A DNA stretch of 64,000 nt from Psychroflexus salis (lineage in GTDB: Bacteria; Bacteroidota; Bacteroidia; Flavobacteriales; Flavobacteriaceae). The position numbers were made by a program, and so were the translations under genes. The stretch lies in NCBI RefSeq assembly GCF_014640175.1, contig NZ_BMGL01000006.1, positions 62,001 to 126,000 of the forward strand, in the 5' to 3' direction. Positions 33,602-42,453 of the stretch are shown piece after piece (position 1 is the stretch's first letter; each line of letters opens with the position of its first letter). A model generated the notes under the pieces. The model had not been told where the DNA came from. It did no database searches and saw only the letters and a program-made list of their open reading frames with translations.

Positions 33602-35707
33602 CTAACTAATATAATTCCAAAACTGCTTATTTTTCATGCTGCTTTGGTAGGTAAAATTAACCATGCTATTTTCGGGCGATTCCAAGCTCGGGTCTTCTTT
33701 TAATAATAGGTGTGCTTCTTTTCTAGCTAAAGCTAAAATAGAACCATCTTGCACCAAATCGGCTATTTTCAATTGCAAAACACCGCTTTGCTGTGTTCCC
33801 ATTAAATCGCCTGGACCACGTAATTTTAAATCGACTTCCGCAATTTTAAAGCCATCGTTGGTTTGCGTCATGGTTTCTAAGCGGGTTTTTCCGTCTTTGC
33901 TAATTTTATGTCCCGTAAGTAAAACACAATAACTTTGTTCTGCTCCACGTCCTACTCTACCACGTAATTGGTGCAATTGAGACAGTCCAAAACGCTCCGC
34001 GCTTTCAATTAACATGATGCTGGCATTCGGGACGTTTACGCCCACTTCAATTACCGTAGTAGCGACCATAATTTGGGTTTTTCCTTCTACAAAACGCTGC
34101 ATTTCAAAAGCTTTATCTTCTGGCTTCATTTTACCGTGAACTATAGAAACTTGGTAATCGGGTTTCGGAAAGTAGCGTACAATACTATCGTAGCCATCCA
34201 TTAAATCTTTATAGTCAAAATTAGCTGATTCTTCAATTAAAGGATACACCACATAAACTTGTCTTCCTTTGGTAATTTCATCTTTTAAAAATTTAAAGAC
34301 TTTTAAACGATTGGAATCATACCGATGAACCGTTTGAATGGGTTTTCTGCCGGGTGGCAATTCATCTATTACCGAAATATCTAAATCGCCATACACGCTC
34401 ATCGCTAAAGTTCGTGGAATGGGCGTCGCCGTCATTACCATAACATGCGGTGGTAAGGTGTTTTTCTTCCATAATTTTGCCCGTTGTGCCACACCAAATC
34501 GGTGTTGTTCATCGATAATGGCTAAACCTAAATTTTTAAATTTTACTTTGTCTTCAATTAAGGCATGCGTACCGATTAAAATCTGTAATTCACCCGATTC
34601 TAGTTCTTCGTGCAAAATTCTTCGAGCTTTCGTTTTGGTTGAGCCGGTGAGTAATTTTACGTGTATACCCATTTTCTCAGCTAACTCAGAAATGCCTTCA
34701 TAATGTTGTATCGCCAAAATTTCAGTAGGCGCCATCATGCAAGCCTGAAAGCCATTTCCAAGTGCAATTAGCATGCTTAAAAATCCAACAATGGTTTTGC
34801 CTGAACCCACATCGCCCTGTAACAATCTGTTCATTTGTGCGCCACTGTTTAAGTCGCGACGAATTTCTTTTAAAACGCGTTTTTGCGCATGGGTCAATTC
34901 AAATGGCAGGTAGTTTTTATAAAAATCTAAAAAATAATCGCCCACTTCGGGAAACGGAAAGCCTTTAATTTTCTTTTTAGCCAGTAAATTTTTACGTATC
35001 AATTGCAATTGAATGTAGAAAAATTCTTCAAATTTTAATCTGAATTTTGCTTTTTCTAAATCATTAATTGTAGCCGGAAAATGCACATTAAATATCGCTT
35101 TGGTTTTAGAAACTAACTTGTGTTTCTGCAGAACGCTTTCTGGTAAAGTTTCAGTAAAACCTGCTGTGCATTGCTTTAGCAAATTAAACATAATGTTGTT
35201 CATGCTGCGGTTGGTCAAACCTTTTTTCTGTAATTTTTCAGTAGAAGGATACACCGGCTGCATGCGTTGAGCTTTTTTGCTTTGGTATTCTTCTAGCAAA
35301 TCCAATTCTGGATGTGGCATACTCGCTCTGTTGCCAAACCATTTCAATTTCCCAAAAGCCACATAAGGCGTGTTGGTTTTTATATTTTCTCGTATCCATT
35401 TATGGCCGCGAAACCAAACCAACTCCATTTGCCCAGTTTCATCTTCAAAAACGGCTACCATTCGCTTTCCGCGTTTTTGTGGCACCATTTTTACAGTGGT
35501 AATTTTACCGATAATTTGCACTTCGGCATTCGCATTTTGCAATTCAGCTATTTTATGAAAACGCGTGCGGTCGATGTATCGATTCGGAAACAAACTCAAC
35601 AAATCTTGAAATTTATGAATATTCAATTCCGTTCGCAACAAGTCAGCTCTTGCCGGACCAACACCTTTTAAATAATCTACGGGAGCTTGTAAATCTTGCG
35701 CATTCAT
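33602..35707 (-). CDS. recG: ATP-dependent DNA helicase RecG
   Basis: RecG unwinds branched DNA and reverses stalled replication forks. The start at 35707 (MNAQDLQAPVDYLKG) is preferred; an in-frame TTG at 35722 would add five residues. The 701-residue protein has the N-terminal wedge/OB domain (about 60-160), then motor motifs: LLQGDVGSGKTIVGFL (Walker A), IIDEQHRFG (DEQH box), VMTATPIPRTLAMS, IESAERFGLSQLHQLRGRVG and the C-terminal GDLMGTQQSG. All family parts are present. Confidence 0.95.
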   Translation of the reverse strand: MNAQDLQAPVDYLKGVGPARADLLRTELNIHKFQDLLSLFPNRYIDRTRFHKIAELQNANAEVQIIGKITTVKMVPQKRGKRMVAVFEDETGQMELVWFRGHKWIRENIKTNTPYVAFGKLKWFGNRASMPHPELDLLEEYQSKKAQRMQPVYPSTEKLQKKGLTNRSMNNIMFNLLKQCTAGFTETLPESVLQKHKLVSKTKAIFNVHFPATINDLEKAKFRLKFEEFFYIQLQLIRKNLLAKKKIKGFPFPEVGDYFLDFYKNYLPFELTHAQKRVLKEIRRDLNSGAQMNRLLQGDVGSGKTIVGFLSMLIALGNGFQACMMAPTEILAIQHYEGISELAEKMGIHVKLLTGSTKTKARRILHEELESGELQILIGTHALIEDKVKFKNLGLAIIDEQHRFGVAQRAKLWKKNTLPPHVMVMTATPIPRTLAMSVYGDLDISVIDELPPGRKPIQTVHRYDSNRLKVFKFLKDEITKGRQVYVVYPLIEESANFDYKDLMDGYDSIVRYFPKPDYQVSIVHGKMKPEDKAFEMQRFVEGKTQIMVATTVIEVGVNVPNASIMLIESAERFGLSQLHQLRGRVGRGAEQSYCVLLTGHKISKDGKTRLETMTQTNDGFKIAEVDLKLRGPGDLMGTQQSGVLQLKIADLVQDGSILALARKEAHLLLKEDPSLESPENSMVNFTYQSSMKNKQFWNYIS

Positions 35708-35751
35708 TAAACGAAAATACAAAAACTAACTTTTTCTTACAGCACTAAAAT

Positions 35752-35945
35752 TAGAATGTTTTTTTGGGCGCAACCCCAATAAAAAAAATTGGGGTCGGGC
35801 TTTCCATTTAAAAGACTTCGCAAAAACAAAGCTTTGTTGGCAATGCTGCGGCTCATAAAATCGCCACCACATCACCGCAAAGCTAACTGTTTTTTGCTGC
35901 AGGCTTACATTGCAATCCCTTGCGCAAGTAAAATTGAAATTGGTT
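35752..35945. repeat. Structured intergenic sequence between recG and the glycosyltransferase gene
   Basis: This stretch has higher GC than its surroundings and several hairpins: CCCCAAT (35774-35780) with ATTGGGG a few bases on, and repeated GCAAxxCxxGCGGCT-like segments. Similar blocks recur between genes in flavobacteria in my memory. A frame of 78 codons on the minus strand is rich in Trp, Cys and Phe and does not look like a protein. It may be a repeat or a small RNA. Confidence 0.5.
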
Positions 35946-35984
35946 TTTAAGTTGAAAATCAAGTTTAAATGCTAATTTTAAAAT

Positions 35985-35992
35985 TACCTTTG
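35985..35992 (+). promoter_or_regulatory. -7 box of the glycosyltransferase promoter
   Basis: TACCTTTG matches TAnnTTTG, 19 bases before the ATG at 36011. Confidence 0.45.
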
Positions 35993-36010
35993 TGTAGAAT
36001 TTAAAGAAAT

Positions 36011-37048
36011 ATGAAAATTCTTTTTGCAGGAAAATCGAAATTAGATTACAATCGAGTAAAAGTTATCAAAGCAGGTTTAGAACAGCTAATTGATGTTGAA
36101 GTAATTGAATTAAAGATTAAAAAAGGGAAAAGCGATAACTTGAAATTGCTAAAGCAATTGGATAAAGAAGTTGATTATATTTACATTCCACCAATGCGTC
36201 ATGCCGATGTAAGTTATATTAAGAAACATACCAATAAACCCATTGTTTTTGATCCATTAATTTCAAAATACCTTACCAAAGCAGACTATGGCCAATTTTG
36301 GAAATTACCCGTAAAATATTTTTTAGATAAAATTCCATTTTCAAAAGCAGATATTTTACTAGCAGATACCAATGCACATCGAGACTATTTTATTAAAAAG
36401 TTTCAACTAAAAACTCAAAAAGTGCATACATTGTATATTGGTGCAGATACAAAAACTTTTTTTAAGCAAAAAAAAGAAAGTAATGCCAATCCTAATTTTA
36501 TTGTTGGCTTCTATGGGAGTTTTATTCCTCTGCAAGGAACCGATAAAATTATAGAAACTGCCTATTTACTGAAAGATGAAAAAGATCTGTTTTTTGAAAT
36601 TATCGGCGATGGATACACCTTCAAAAAAGCAAAACAACTAGCCAAAAAATGGAATCTAACCAATATTCATTTTCATGGTAAAGTTAAATACGAAAAACTC
36701 AGTCCACTCATTAATTCGTTCGATTTGTGTCTTGGAATTTTTGGCAACTCAAAAAAAGCAGATATGGTAATACCTAATAAAGTTTACCACTATGCATCAA
36801 TTGGTAAGTGCATACTAACGAAGCACACAGACGGAATTAAAGAGCTTTTTACAGATCAAAAAAATATTGTACTTTGTGATAATTCGCCTAAAGACATGGC
36901 AGAAAAAATAAAAAATTTAAAAGAAAATCCAGAGCAGATTAAAAAAGTAGGTTTAGCAGCAGAAAAATTATTGCGAATCGACTATAACGAAGTTGAAGTT
37001 GCTCAGCGATTTCTTTCAATTTTAAAGCAACACAAAAGTGCTAACTAA
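36011..37048 (+). CDS. Glycosyltransferase, GT-B fold (family 1/4-like)
   Basis: The 345-residue protein has the two-domain GT-B layout. The C-terminal nucleotide-sugar domain shows GFYGSFIPLQGTDKIIETA, FEIIGDGYTFKKAKQLAKK, NIHFHGKVKYEKLSPLINSF and the family E/D region ADMVIPNKVYHYASIGKCIL. The N-terminal domain has DYIYIPPMRHADVSYI. No membrane segment was seen, so it acts at the cytoplasmic face. Substrates unknown; the nearby LPS-related genes suggest a surface glycan. Confidence 0.85.
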   Translation: MKILFAGKSKLDYNRVKVIKAGLEQLIDVEVIELKIKKGKSDNLKLLKQLDKEVDYIYIPPMRHADVSYIKKHTNKPIVFDPLISKYLTKADYGQFWKLPVKYFLDKIPFSKADILLADTNAHRDYFIKKFQLKTQKVHTLYIGADTKTFFKQKKESNANPNFIVGFYGSFIPLQGTDKIIETAYLLKDEKDLFFEIIGDGYTFKKAKQLAKKWNLTNIHFHGKVKYEKLSPLINSFDLCLGIFGNSKKADMVIPNKVYHYASIGKCILTKHTDGIKELFTDQKNIVLCDNSPKDMAEKIKNLKENPEQIKKVGLAAEKLLRIDYNEVEVAQRFLSILKQHKSAN

Positions 37049-37060
37049 GGCAAATGAATA

Positions 37061-37906
37061 TTAAAATATCGCCTTAATCATTCTAGGTTTATGGAAAATA
37101 TCTTTTTTTAGACTTACATCTTTAAATCCAGCATTTTCAAACAAAGCTCGTGTTTCATCTCCTAAAGCCTGATTGATTTCTACATAAACAGTTGGGATTT
37201 TTTCCTGCTGTAAAGCCAATTCAATTATTTTTTCATAAAAAATCAAAGCTGAATCGTTTTCTACAAATAAAGCCAAATGCGGTTCATAATCGAATACGTT
37301 AGATCGAATTAATTTGCGTTCATCCATTTTTACATAGGGCGGATTTGAAACCAAAACATCTACTTGATCTGGAAGCTGCTGAAGTTGTAAAATGTCTTGT
37401 TGCTTAAAATTGATTGTAACTTGATTAAGCTTTGCATTTTGTTCGGCAATGGCAAGCGCTTCCGTAGAAATATCGTAGGCAGTTAGCCTAAAGTTGGTGT
37501 TGTTTTTGGCTAAGCTTGTAGCAATGCAGCCGCTTCCGGTTCCAATTTCAGTAATATCAATTTTTTCTGTAGTGTTTGTATAATCTTCTATAATCCAATC
37601 GACTAATTCTTCGGTTTCTGGCCGTGGAATTAAAACTGAAGCATTTACTTTAAAAGGCAAGGCATAAAATTCTGTTTCACCCAAGATATATTGTATGGGT
37701 TTTTGCTTTTTTAATTCGCTTAAAGCTTCTTGAAAAAGTTGTACTTTTTCTTTAGCTAATTCTTCCTGCGAGTTTAGTAGCATTTGGGTTGTATTCCAAC
37801 CTAAATAAGCTTCAACTAACCAATTTAAAAAAGTCCTAATCTCTGTTTTAGGATAGATTTCGGTTAATTCTTTTGCAAATTGACTTTGTAATTCTTTTAG
37901 TTTCAA
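37061..37906 (-). CDS. prmC: Release factor glutamine methyltransferase
   Basis: PrmC methylates the GGQ glutamine of peptide release factors. The 281-residue protein has the N-terminal helical domain (1-95), the SAM loop EIGTGSGCIATSLA, and the catalytic VSNPPYVKM motif that binds the target glutamine. PRPETEELVDWII is also typical. It converges with the glycosyltransferase gene, 12 bases apart. Confidence 0.94.
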   Translation of the reverse strand: MKLKELQSQFAKELTEIYPKTEIRTFLNWLVEAYLGWNTTQMLLNSQEELAKEKVQLFQEALSELKKQKPIQYILGETEFYALPFKVNASVLIPRPETEELVDWIIEDYTNTTEKIDITEIGTGSGCIATSLAKNNTNFRLTAYDISTEALAIAEQNAKLNQVTINFKQQDILQLQQLPDQVDVLVSNPPYVKMDERKLIRSNVFDYEPHLALFVENDSALIFYEKIIELALQQEKIPTVYVEINQALGDETRALFENAGFKDVSLKKDIFHKPRMIKAIF

Positions 37907-38269
37907 AATAGTTAAATTGAATTAAGCGATTAATTGATATAATTTAACCAGTAATGCATTATTTAAAAAACATGTCAGTTCGAGTAAATTTCAGTAAGAA
38001 ATTTGTATCGAGAACAGCGTTTTTTGTTCATAATATTATTCTCGATAGTTCTGCTGAGCTTAGTCAAAGTGCAATTTTTTTCACTAACGCATAAAAAAAA
38101 TCATCTGCCTTCTGCAGGCAGGCTACCATTGACATTTTAAAATAAAAAACAGATTATCAATACGTTGTTTTAAGTTCGAGCGAAGTCGAGAACGGTATGC
38201 ATCTCGACTGAGTTTATGCCGAAGTACTGAGATGCTCGATGCTGAAACATATATTAAACGTAACTTTAT
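37907..38269. repeat. Intergenic region with TCGAGA-type repeats
   Basis: No gene is seen in this ~360-base stretch. TCGAGAAC occurs at 38008-38015 and 38186-38193, inverted forms TTCTCGA at 38039-38045 and TCTCGA at 38202-38207, and TTCGAG at 38175-38180. GCATCTC (38199-38205) and GAGATGC (38229-38235) make a hairpin. These look like dispersed flavobacterial palindromic repeats. Confidence 0.6.
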
Positions 38270-38304
38270 ATCAAAAAACAAACGGCCTAAGTTGGCTTAG
38301 ACCG
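38270..38304 (-). terminator. Terminator after the DUF5606 gene
   Basis: On the minus strand CGGTCTAAG and CTTAGGCCG (38304-38283) pair with one bulge or mismatch around CCAA and are followed by TTTGTTTTTTG. Confidence 0.75.
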
Positions 38305-38321
38305 CTTAAAAGTACGATTTC

Positions 38322-38828
38322 CTATTGATATTTTTTGGAAGTCTTTTCTCCTTCTGTCTTTTCTGCTTTCGTTTCTTCTCCTTCCGTCTTTTCTCCTTTT
38401 TCCTTTTCTTCTGTAGAATTTTCAGTTGACTCTTCTTCAGCTTCCACAAAAGTGGTAAAACCTTTTTCTGCTAATATATTATACCATTGTATAATTTTTT
38501 TAATGTCGCTTTGGTAAACGCGATCTTCATCAAATTCCGGTAAAATTGCTCTAAAATATTCAATTAAATCCGTTTTAGACGATTTGTGATCTATGGCTTT
38601 TCCGAAGTTTTCTTTCTCTCCTATTTTTTGAAAAATTTCGCGTAATGGAACTTCTTCTGCGTAGGTATAAATTGAAATTTCACCCAACATACTTATGTTG
38701 TTCTTTACATTCACAGGAATTTTTTTTCCATCGATTAAAGATTCGGCTAGCACACCACCACGAGTTTGTGCTTTCATTTCCCATAAACCTGGGCGTCCTC
38801 CAATGGATAAAATTTTATTGATGTCCAT
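38322..38828 (-). CDS. DUF5606 family protein
   Basis: The start MDINKILSIGGRPGLWEM at 38828 fits the family; the frame's extension to 38858 adds ten unlikely residues. The 168-residue protein has the DUF5606 domain at about 1-130 (KAQTRGGVLAESLIDGKKIP, YQSDIKKIIQWYNIL). It then has an unusual low-complexity tail of about 35 residues made of Glu, Lys, Thr and Gly in short repeats (GEKTEGEE, AEKTEGEK). The family is typical of Bacteroidota and has no known function. Confidence 0.85.
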   Translation of the reverse strand: MDINKILSIGGRPGLWEMKAQTRGGVLAESLIDGKKIPVNVKNNISMLGEISIYTYAEEVPLREIFQKIGEKENFGKAIDHKSSKTDLIEYFRAILPEFDEDRVYQSDIKKIIQWYNILAEKGFTTFVEAEEESTENSTEEKEKGEKTEGEETKAEKTEGEKTSKKYQ

Positions 38829-38903
38829 GTATATATTTTTTGGTTGGCAAATATGCAATCTAAGTTGCTAATAGCAATGCTTAATAACTGCTTAATTTTA
38901 AAA

Positions 38904-39494
38904 TTATCTTCTTTTTTTTGCTTTTGGAAACTTCATGTTATAAGAAACTTTTACTTTCCCTTTTTCAATGTTAGCCAATTTCCCTTTAATTAACTGCTTT
39001 TTAAAAGCAGAAAGTTTATCGGTAAACAAAACACCTTCAATATGGTCGTACTCGTGTTGTACTACTCGAGCGGCTAAGCCATCTAATTCTTCTACATGCT
39101 TGTTAAAATCTTGGTCAAAATATTCAATTTTTATTTTAGGCTTTCTAAACACGTCTTCGCGTACATCCGGAATACTTAAGCAACCTTCGTTAAAATCCCA
39201 TTCGTTACCTTCTTCTTCTAAAATAGTTGGATTAATAAACACTTTTTTAAAATCTTTTAAATCTTCTTGGTCGTTTTCTAACAAATCATCATCTTCGGCA
39301 AAAGGAGTTGCATCTACTACAAACAAACGGATAGGCAAACCGATTTGTGGAGCAGCTAAGCCTACACCACTGGCATTGTACATGGTTTCCCACATATTGT
39401 TAATCAATTCGTTTAATTGGGGATAATCTTCTGAAATCGATTTGGCTTTTTTCTTTAAAACTGGATTTCCGTAGGCAATTATGGGAAGTATCAT
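38904..39494 (-). CDS. def: Peptide deformylase
   Basis: This enzyme removes the N-formyl group from new proteins. The 196-residue protein has the three motifs GVGLAAPQIG, EGCLSIPDVR and QHEYDHIEG, which give the Cys and two His metal ligands and the catalytic Glu. An acidic loop (DDDLLENDQEDLKD, ~80-95) is inserted after the first motif, as in Bacteroidota enzymes. Its ATG overlaps the stop of the upstream sulfotransferase-like gene by 4 bases; the two and ruvX form one operon. Confidence 0.95.
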   Translation of the reverse strand: MILPIIAYGNPVLKKKAKSISEDYPQLNELINNMWETMYNASGVGLAAPQIGLPIRLFVVDATPFAEDDDLLENDQEDLKDFKKVFINPTILEEEGNEWDFNEGCLSIPDVREDVFRKPKIKIEYFDQDFNKHVEELDGLAARVVQHEYDHIEGVLFTDKLSAFKKQLIKGKLANIEKGKVKVSYNMKFPKAKKRR

Positions 39495-40090
39495 AGCTTA
39501 TTTTTTTTGTAATTAAAATATTCAAAATCTAATTTATAAAGTTGATTAACAATTTCATTCATGGATTGGTCCCATTGTAAATCGAATTTCGCTTTTTCGG
39601 TTGTATTTACTTTTTTACTTAAGTCTAACTTTAATTTTTGTTCAACAAAATCTCGGTCGGCTTGCATTTCCATTTTCATTTTTTTAGCAACCTTCAAGTT
39701 TTTAAAAATTTTATATTGCGGATGCAAATGTCTATTATTCATATAAACCTCAGGCAATAAATGAATGAATTCTGAAAAACTAATCGCTTTTAATGCTTGG
39801 TATTTTTCGTCAATACTTGCCGATTTTTTTATTCCTAAAGGCTCAAAAAATATTTTCTGACTGCGCAACCAATAACTAGTTTGGTCTAAATCTTTATTCA
39901 ATTTATCACGGTAAAAAGACTCTAAACGCGTGTATGGATTTCGACCAATTACATATTTGGGTTTGGAACTAAGTTGCAACCAAAAAGGCTTTACTTTTTT
40001 TAAATGCTTCTGTTTACGCAAGCTAGAATACATCACTTTAAAGTTGACGCTGATGTAATATTTTTCCTTTTTGTTATAAAAATGCGGCAT
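39491..40090 (-). CDS. Sulfotransferase family 2-like protein, degenerate PAPS loop
   Basis: The 199-residue protein resembles family 2 (carbohydrate) sulfotransferases in the 3'-phosphate binding region YVIGRNPYTRLESFYRDKLN (~45-65). Its N-terminal region KEKYYISVNFKVMYSSLRKQ would be the PAPS phosphate loop, but the usual PKTAGTS/KVACT pattern is altered. The C-terminal half is helical and Lys-rich. The gene sits between ruvX (3-base gap) and def (4-base overlap). It may sulfate a glycan, or be a family member without activity. Confidence 0.6.
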   Translation of the reverse strand: MPHFYNKKEKYYISVNFKVMYSSLRKQKHLKKVKPFWLQLSSKPKYVIGRNPYTRLESFYRDKLNKDLDQTSYWLRSQKIFFEPLGIKKSASIDEKYQALKAISFSEFIHLLPEVYMNNRHLHPQYKIFKNLKVAKKMKMEMQADRDFVEQKLKLDLSKKVNTTEKAKFDLQWDQSMNEIVNQLYKLDFEYFNYKKNKL

Positions 40091-40093
40091 AAA

Positions 40094-40501
40094 TTAATGC
40101 ATATAAGATTGTAAAATAAGCGTAGCACTAACTTGATCGATGGTAGCTTTATCGCGTCTTTTTTTTCGTTTTAATCCACCATCAATCATGGTTTGAAAAG
40201 CCATTTTGGATGTAAAACGTTCGTCTTCTCTTTTTACTTGAATTTCTGGGAATTTAATTTCAAAATCTTCAATAAAAAATTGAATATTTTTTTCGATAGG
40301 CAAAGGGATTCCGTCGGCATGCGTAGGTTGACCAACTACCAACTCTTCTACTTTTTCTTTATTGAAGTAATCTTCTAAAAAAGACATTAAATCTTTGGTT
40401 AAAACCGTAGTTAAACCCGATGCGATTAAACGCAATTCGTCGGTAACAGCAATACCTGTTCGTTTCATTCCAAAATCGATAGCCATAATTCGACCCATCA
40501 T
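40094..40501 (-). CDS. ruvX: Holliday junction resolvase-like RuvX (YqgF)
   Basis: The 135-residue RNase H-fold protein has the family marks AIDFGMKRTGIAVTD (first acidic residue), VVGQPTHADG, VKREDERFTS and DKATIDQVSATLILQSYM. It is known for processing 16S pre-rRNA in E. coli and is also predicted as a resolvase. It is the first gene of the ruvX-sulfotransferase-like-def operon. Confidence 0.92.
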   Translation of the reverse strand: MMGRIMAIDFGMKRTGIAVTDELRLIASGLTTVLTKDLMSFLEDYFNKEKVEELVVGQPTHADGIPLPIEKNIQFFIEDFEIKFPEIQVKREDERFTSKMAFQTMIDGGLKRKKRRDKATIDQVSATLILQSYMH

Positions 40502-40562
40502 CTAAATTTTATGCAAATGTAATACTTCTATCACAATTGTATAGATTTGCTATTTGAAGCTT

Positions 40563-40570
40563 TATATTTG
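40563..40570 (+). promoter_or_regulatory. -7 box of the dapD promoter
   Basis: TATATTTG matches TAnnTTTG, 14 bases before the dapD ATG at 40585 and divergent from ruvX. Confidence 0.5.
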
Positions 40571-40584
40571 CGAAAAAATTGAAG

Positions 40585-41400
40585 ATGCAAGATTTACAAA
40601 ATACCATACTACAAGCTTGGGAAAGCCGAGAACTTTTGAAAGATGAGCAAACCATTTCAGCAATCCGAGAAGCAATTGAACTTCTAGATCAAGGAAAATT
40701 ACGTTGTGCAGAACCTACCGAAAAGGGTTGGCAAGTAAATGAATGGGTAAAAAAAGCCGTAGTCTTATATTTCCCGATTCAAAAAATGCAGACCATGGAA
40801 GCCGGCATTTTTGAATACCACGACAAAATGCCTTTAAAAACAGGCTACAAAGAACGTGGAATTCGGGTTGTACCCAATGCAGTTGCTCGCCACGGTGCTT
40901 ACATCTCTAGCGGTGTGATTATGATGCCGAGTTATGTAAACATTGGTGCTTATGTAGATGAAGGCACCATGGTAGACACTTGGGCTACCGTAGGAAGTTG
41001 TGCACAAATCGGTAAAAACGTACATCTTTCTGGCGGTGTAGGAATCGGTGGTGTTTTAGAGCCACTTCAAGCTGCACCTGTTATTATAGAAGACAATGCT
41101 TTTTTGGGCTCAAGGTCTATTGTAGTAGAAGGTGTAAAAGTTGAAAAAGAAGCGGTTTTAGGAGCCAATGTGGTATTAACTGCTTCAACAAAAATTATAG
41201 ATGTTACTGGAAACGAACCTAAAGAAATGAAAGGAATTGTTCCTGCTCGTTCAGTGGTAATTCCGGGTAGTTATACCAAACAATTTCCTGCTGGAGAATT
41301 TAATGTGCCTTGTGCGTTGATTATTGGGAAACGCAAAGAAAGCACCAATAAAAAAACATCTTTAAACGATGCATTGCGAACCTATGATGTAGCTGTTTAA
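40585..41400 (+). CDS. dapD: Tetrahydrodipicolinate N-succinyltransferase
   Basis: DapD adds succinyl-CoA to tetrahydrodipicolinate in lysine/diaminopimelate synthesis. The start ATG at 40585 (MQDLQNTILQAWE) is preferred to a TTG two codons earlier. The 271-residue protein has an N-terminal helical domain (1-100) and a left-handed beta helix: MMPSYVNIGAYVDEGTMVDT, WATVGSCAQIGKNVHLSGGV, GIGGVLEPLQAAPVIIEDNA, then SIVVEGVKVEKEAVLGANVV. It supports a Gram-negative-type peptidoglycan with DAP. Confidence 0.95.
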   Translation: MQDLQNTILQAWESRELLKDEQTISAIREAIELLDQGKLRCAEPTEKGWQVNEWVKKAVVLYFPIQKMQTMEAGIFEYHDKMPLKTGYKERGIRVVPNAVARHGAYISSGVIMMPSYVNIGAYVDEGTMVDTWATVGSCAQIGKNVHLSGGVGIGGVLEPLQAAPVIIEDNAFLGSRSIVVEGVKVEKEAVLGANVVLTASTKIIDVTGNEPKEMKGIVPARSVVIPGSYTKQFPAGEFNVPCALIIGKRKESTNKKTSLNDALRTYDVAV

Positions 41401-41405
41401 TCGAA

Positions 41406-42383
41406 CTAATTTAACGATTTTTTAAAAAAGAAGGCAGCTTGGTCTCCTCTGCTTTCTTTATTTAAGTTTTGAGCTTTACGCTCATATTTTTTCTGTTGTA
41501 TTTTAGATTTAGTAAAGTCTACTAATCCAATATTTTTCGACCTTCTTAAAGGTATATTCTTTATATATTTTTCACTTCCCGTAAACTGAAAATGATAAGA
41601 ATCGTAAACACACTTAAAAAGTTTTAATTTACACTTTTTACCTAGCAATTTAATGCTTTTGTAAGAATGAAGTAATAAATGCCTTGGTGCATCCAGTTGC
41701 ACCCAATTCACTCCATAATGTTCCCATGCATATGATGAAACGGTAGGAATTCTAATAATGCAAATCCCATCTGGTTCTAAGAGTTCATATACTTTATTTA
41801 AGAAATCTAATGGGTTTGGCACATGTTCAAAAGAGTGGTGAAAGGTAATTATATCCCAATAACCTCTTAAGTCGAAAATGGATGATTTTTCTATGGTTAA
41901 TCCATTTTCATATTGTATTGTATTTTTTAAGAAAGGATCACATCCTTTAATATTTATAAAACCAGCTTCAGCTAAGGGGTACAAAAACTTCTTACCGCCT
42001 CCGCAACCAACATCTAAAATCTTTGTTTTTTTATCAATATTAAGGTCATTAAAAATAAAAAATTTATTTCCAGAAAATAATTTTAAAATAGCTTTTATGA
42101 GCTTAGGCCCTGTCCATAAATGCTGATAGCGTAGTTTATTGAGCCGCCCAACTATTCCCCTAAACTTTTTACCATTGTATTTACCAAAACTGTAATAATT
42201 ATCTGGATAATACTTATTTAATTTATTAGGAACTTCATCTATTTGCAAGCAACCACAATCTGTACATTGAAAATAAGTAAACTCATCTCTAAAACCAAAC
42301 ATCATTTCTTTAACTAAAAATTGCTTGTGTTTTTTTGTACTAGTACATACTTTACATATGTGTTTTTTAGTAACATTATACAT
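41406..42383 (-). CDS. SAM-dependent methyltransferase with N-terminal zinc ribbon
   Basis: The 325-residue protein has an N-terminal zinc-ribbon-like pair (Cys10-x-x-Cys13 and Cys40-x-x-Cys43) as in many sugar methyltransferases, then a class I fold with ILDVGCGGGKKFLYPLAEAG, HHSFEHVPNPLDFLNKVYEL and LEPDGICIIRIPTVSSYAW. It probably methylates a sugar or a lipid in a surface glycan. It converges with dapD. Confidence 0.82.
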   Translation of the reverse strand: MYNVTKKHICKVCTSTKKHKQFLVKEMMFGFRDEFTYFQCTDCGCLQIDEVPNKLNKYYPDNYYSFGKYNGKKFRGIVGRLNKLRYQHLWTGPKLIKAILKLFSGNKFFIFNDLNIDKKTKILDVGCGGGKKFLYPLAEAGFINIKGCDPFLKNTIQYENGLTIEKSSIFDLRGYWDIITFHHSFEHVPNPLDFLNKVYELLEPDGICIIRIPTVSSYAWEHYGVNWVQLDAPRHLLLHSYKSIKLLGKKCKLKLFKCVYDSYHFQFTGSEKYIKNIPLRRSKNIGLVDFTKSKIQQKKYERKAQNLNKESRGDQAAFFFKKSLN

Positions 42384-42453
42384 TAATATATTTTAATTTT
42401 TAGTACTTAACAGGCTTATTTTAAGCTTAAAATGCAATATAAATAAAATGGTT

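Noticed and set aside
35726-35962. A 78-codon minus-strand frame
   Set aside because: It lies in a hairpin-rich intergenic block and has an unlikely composition.
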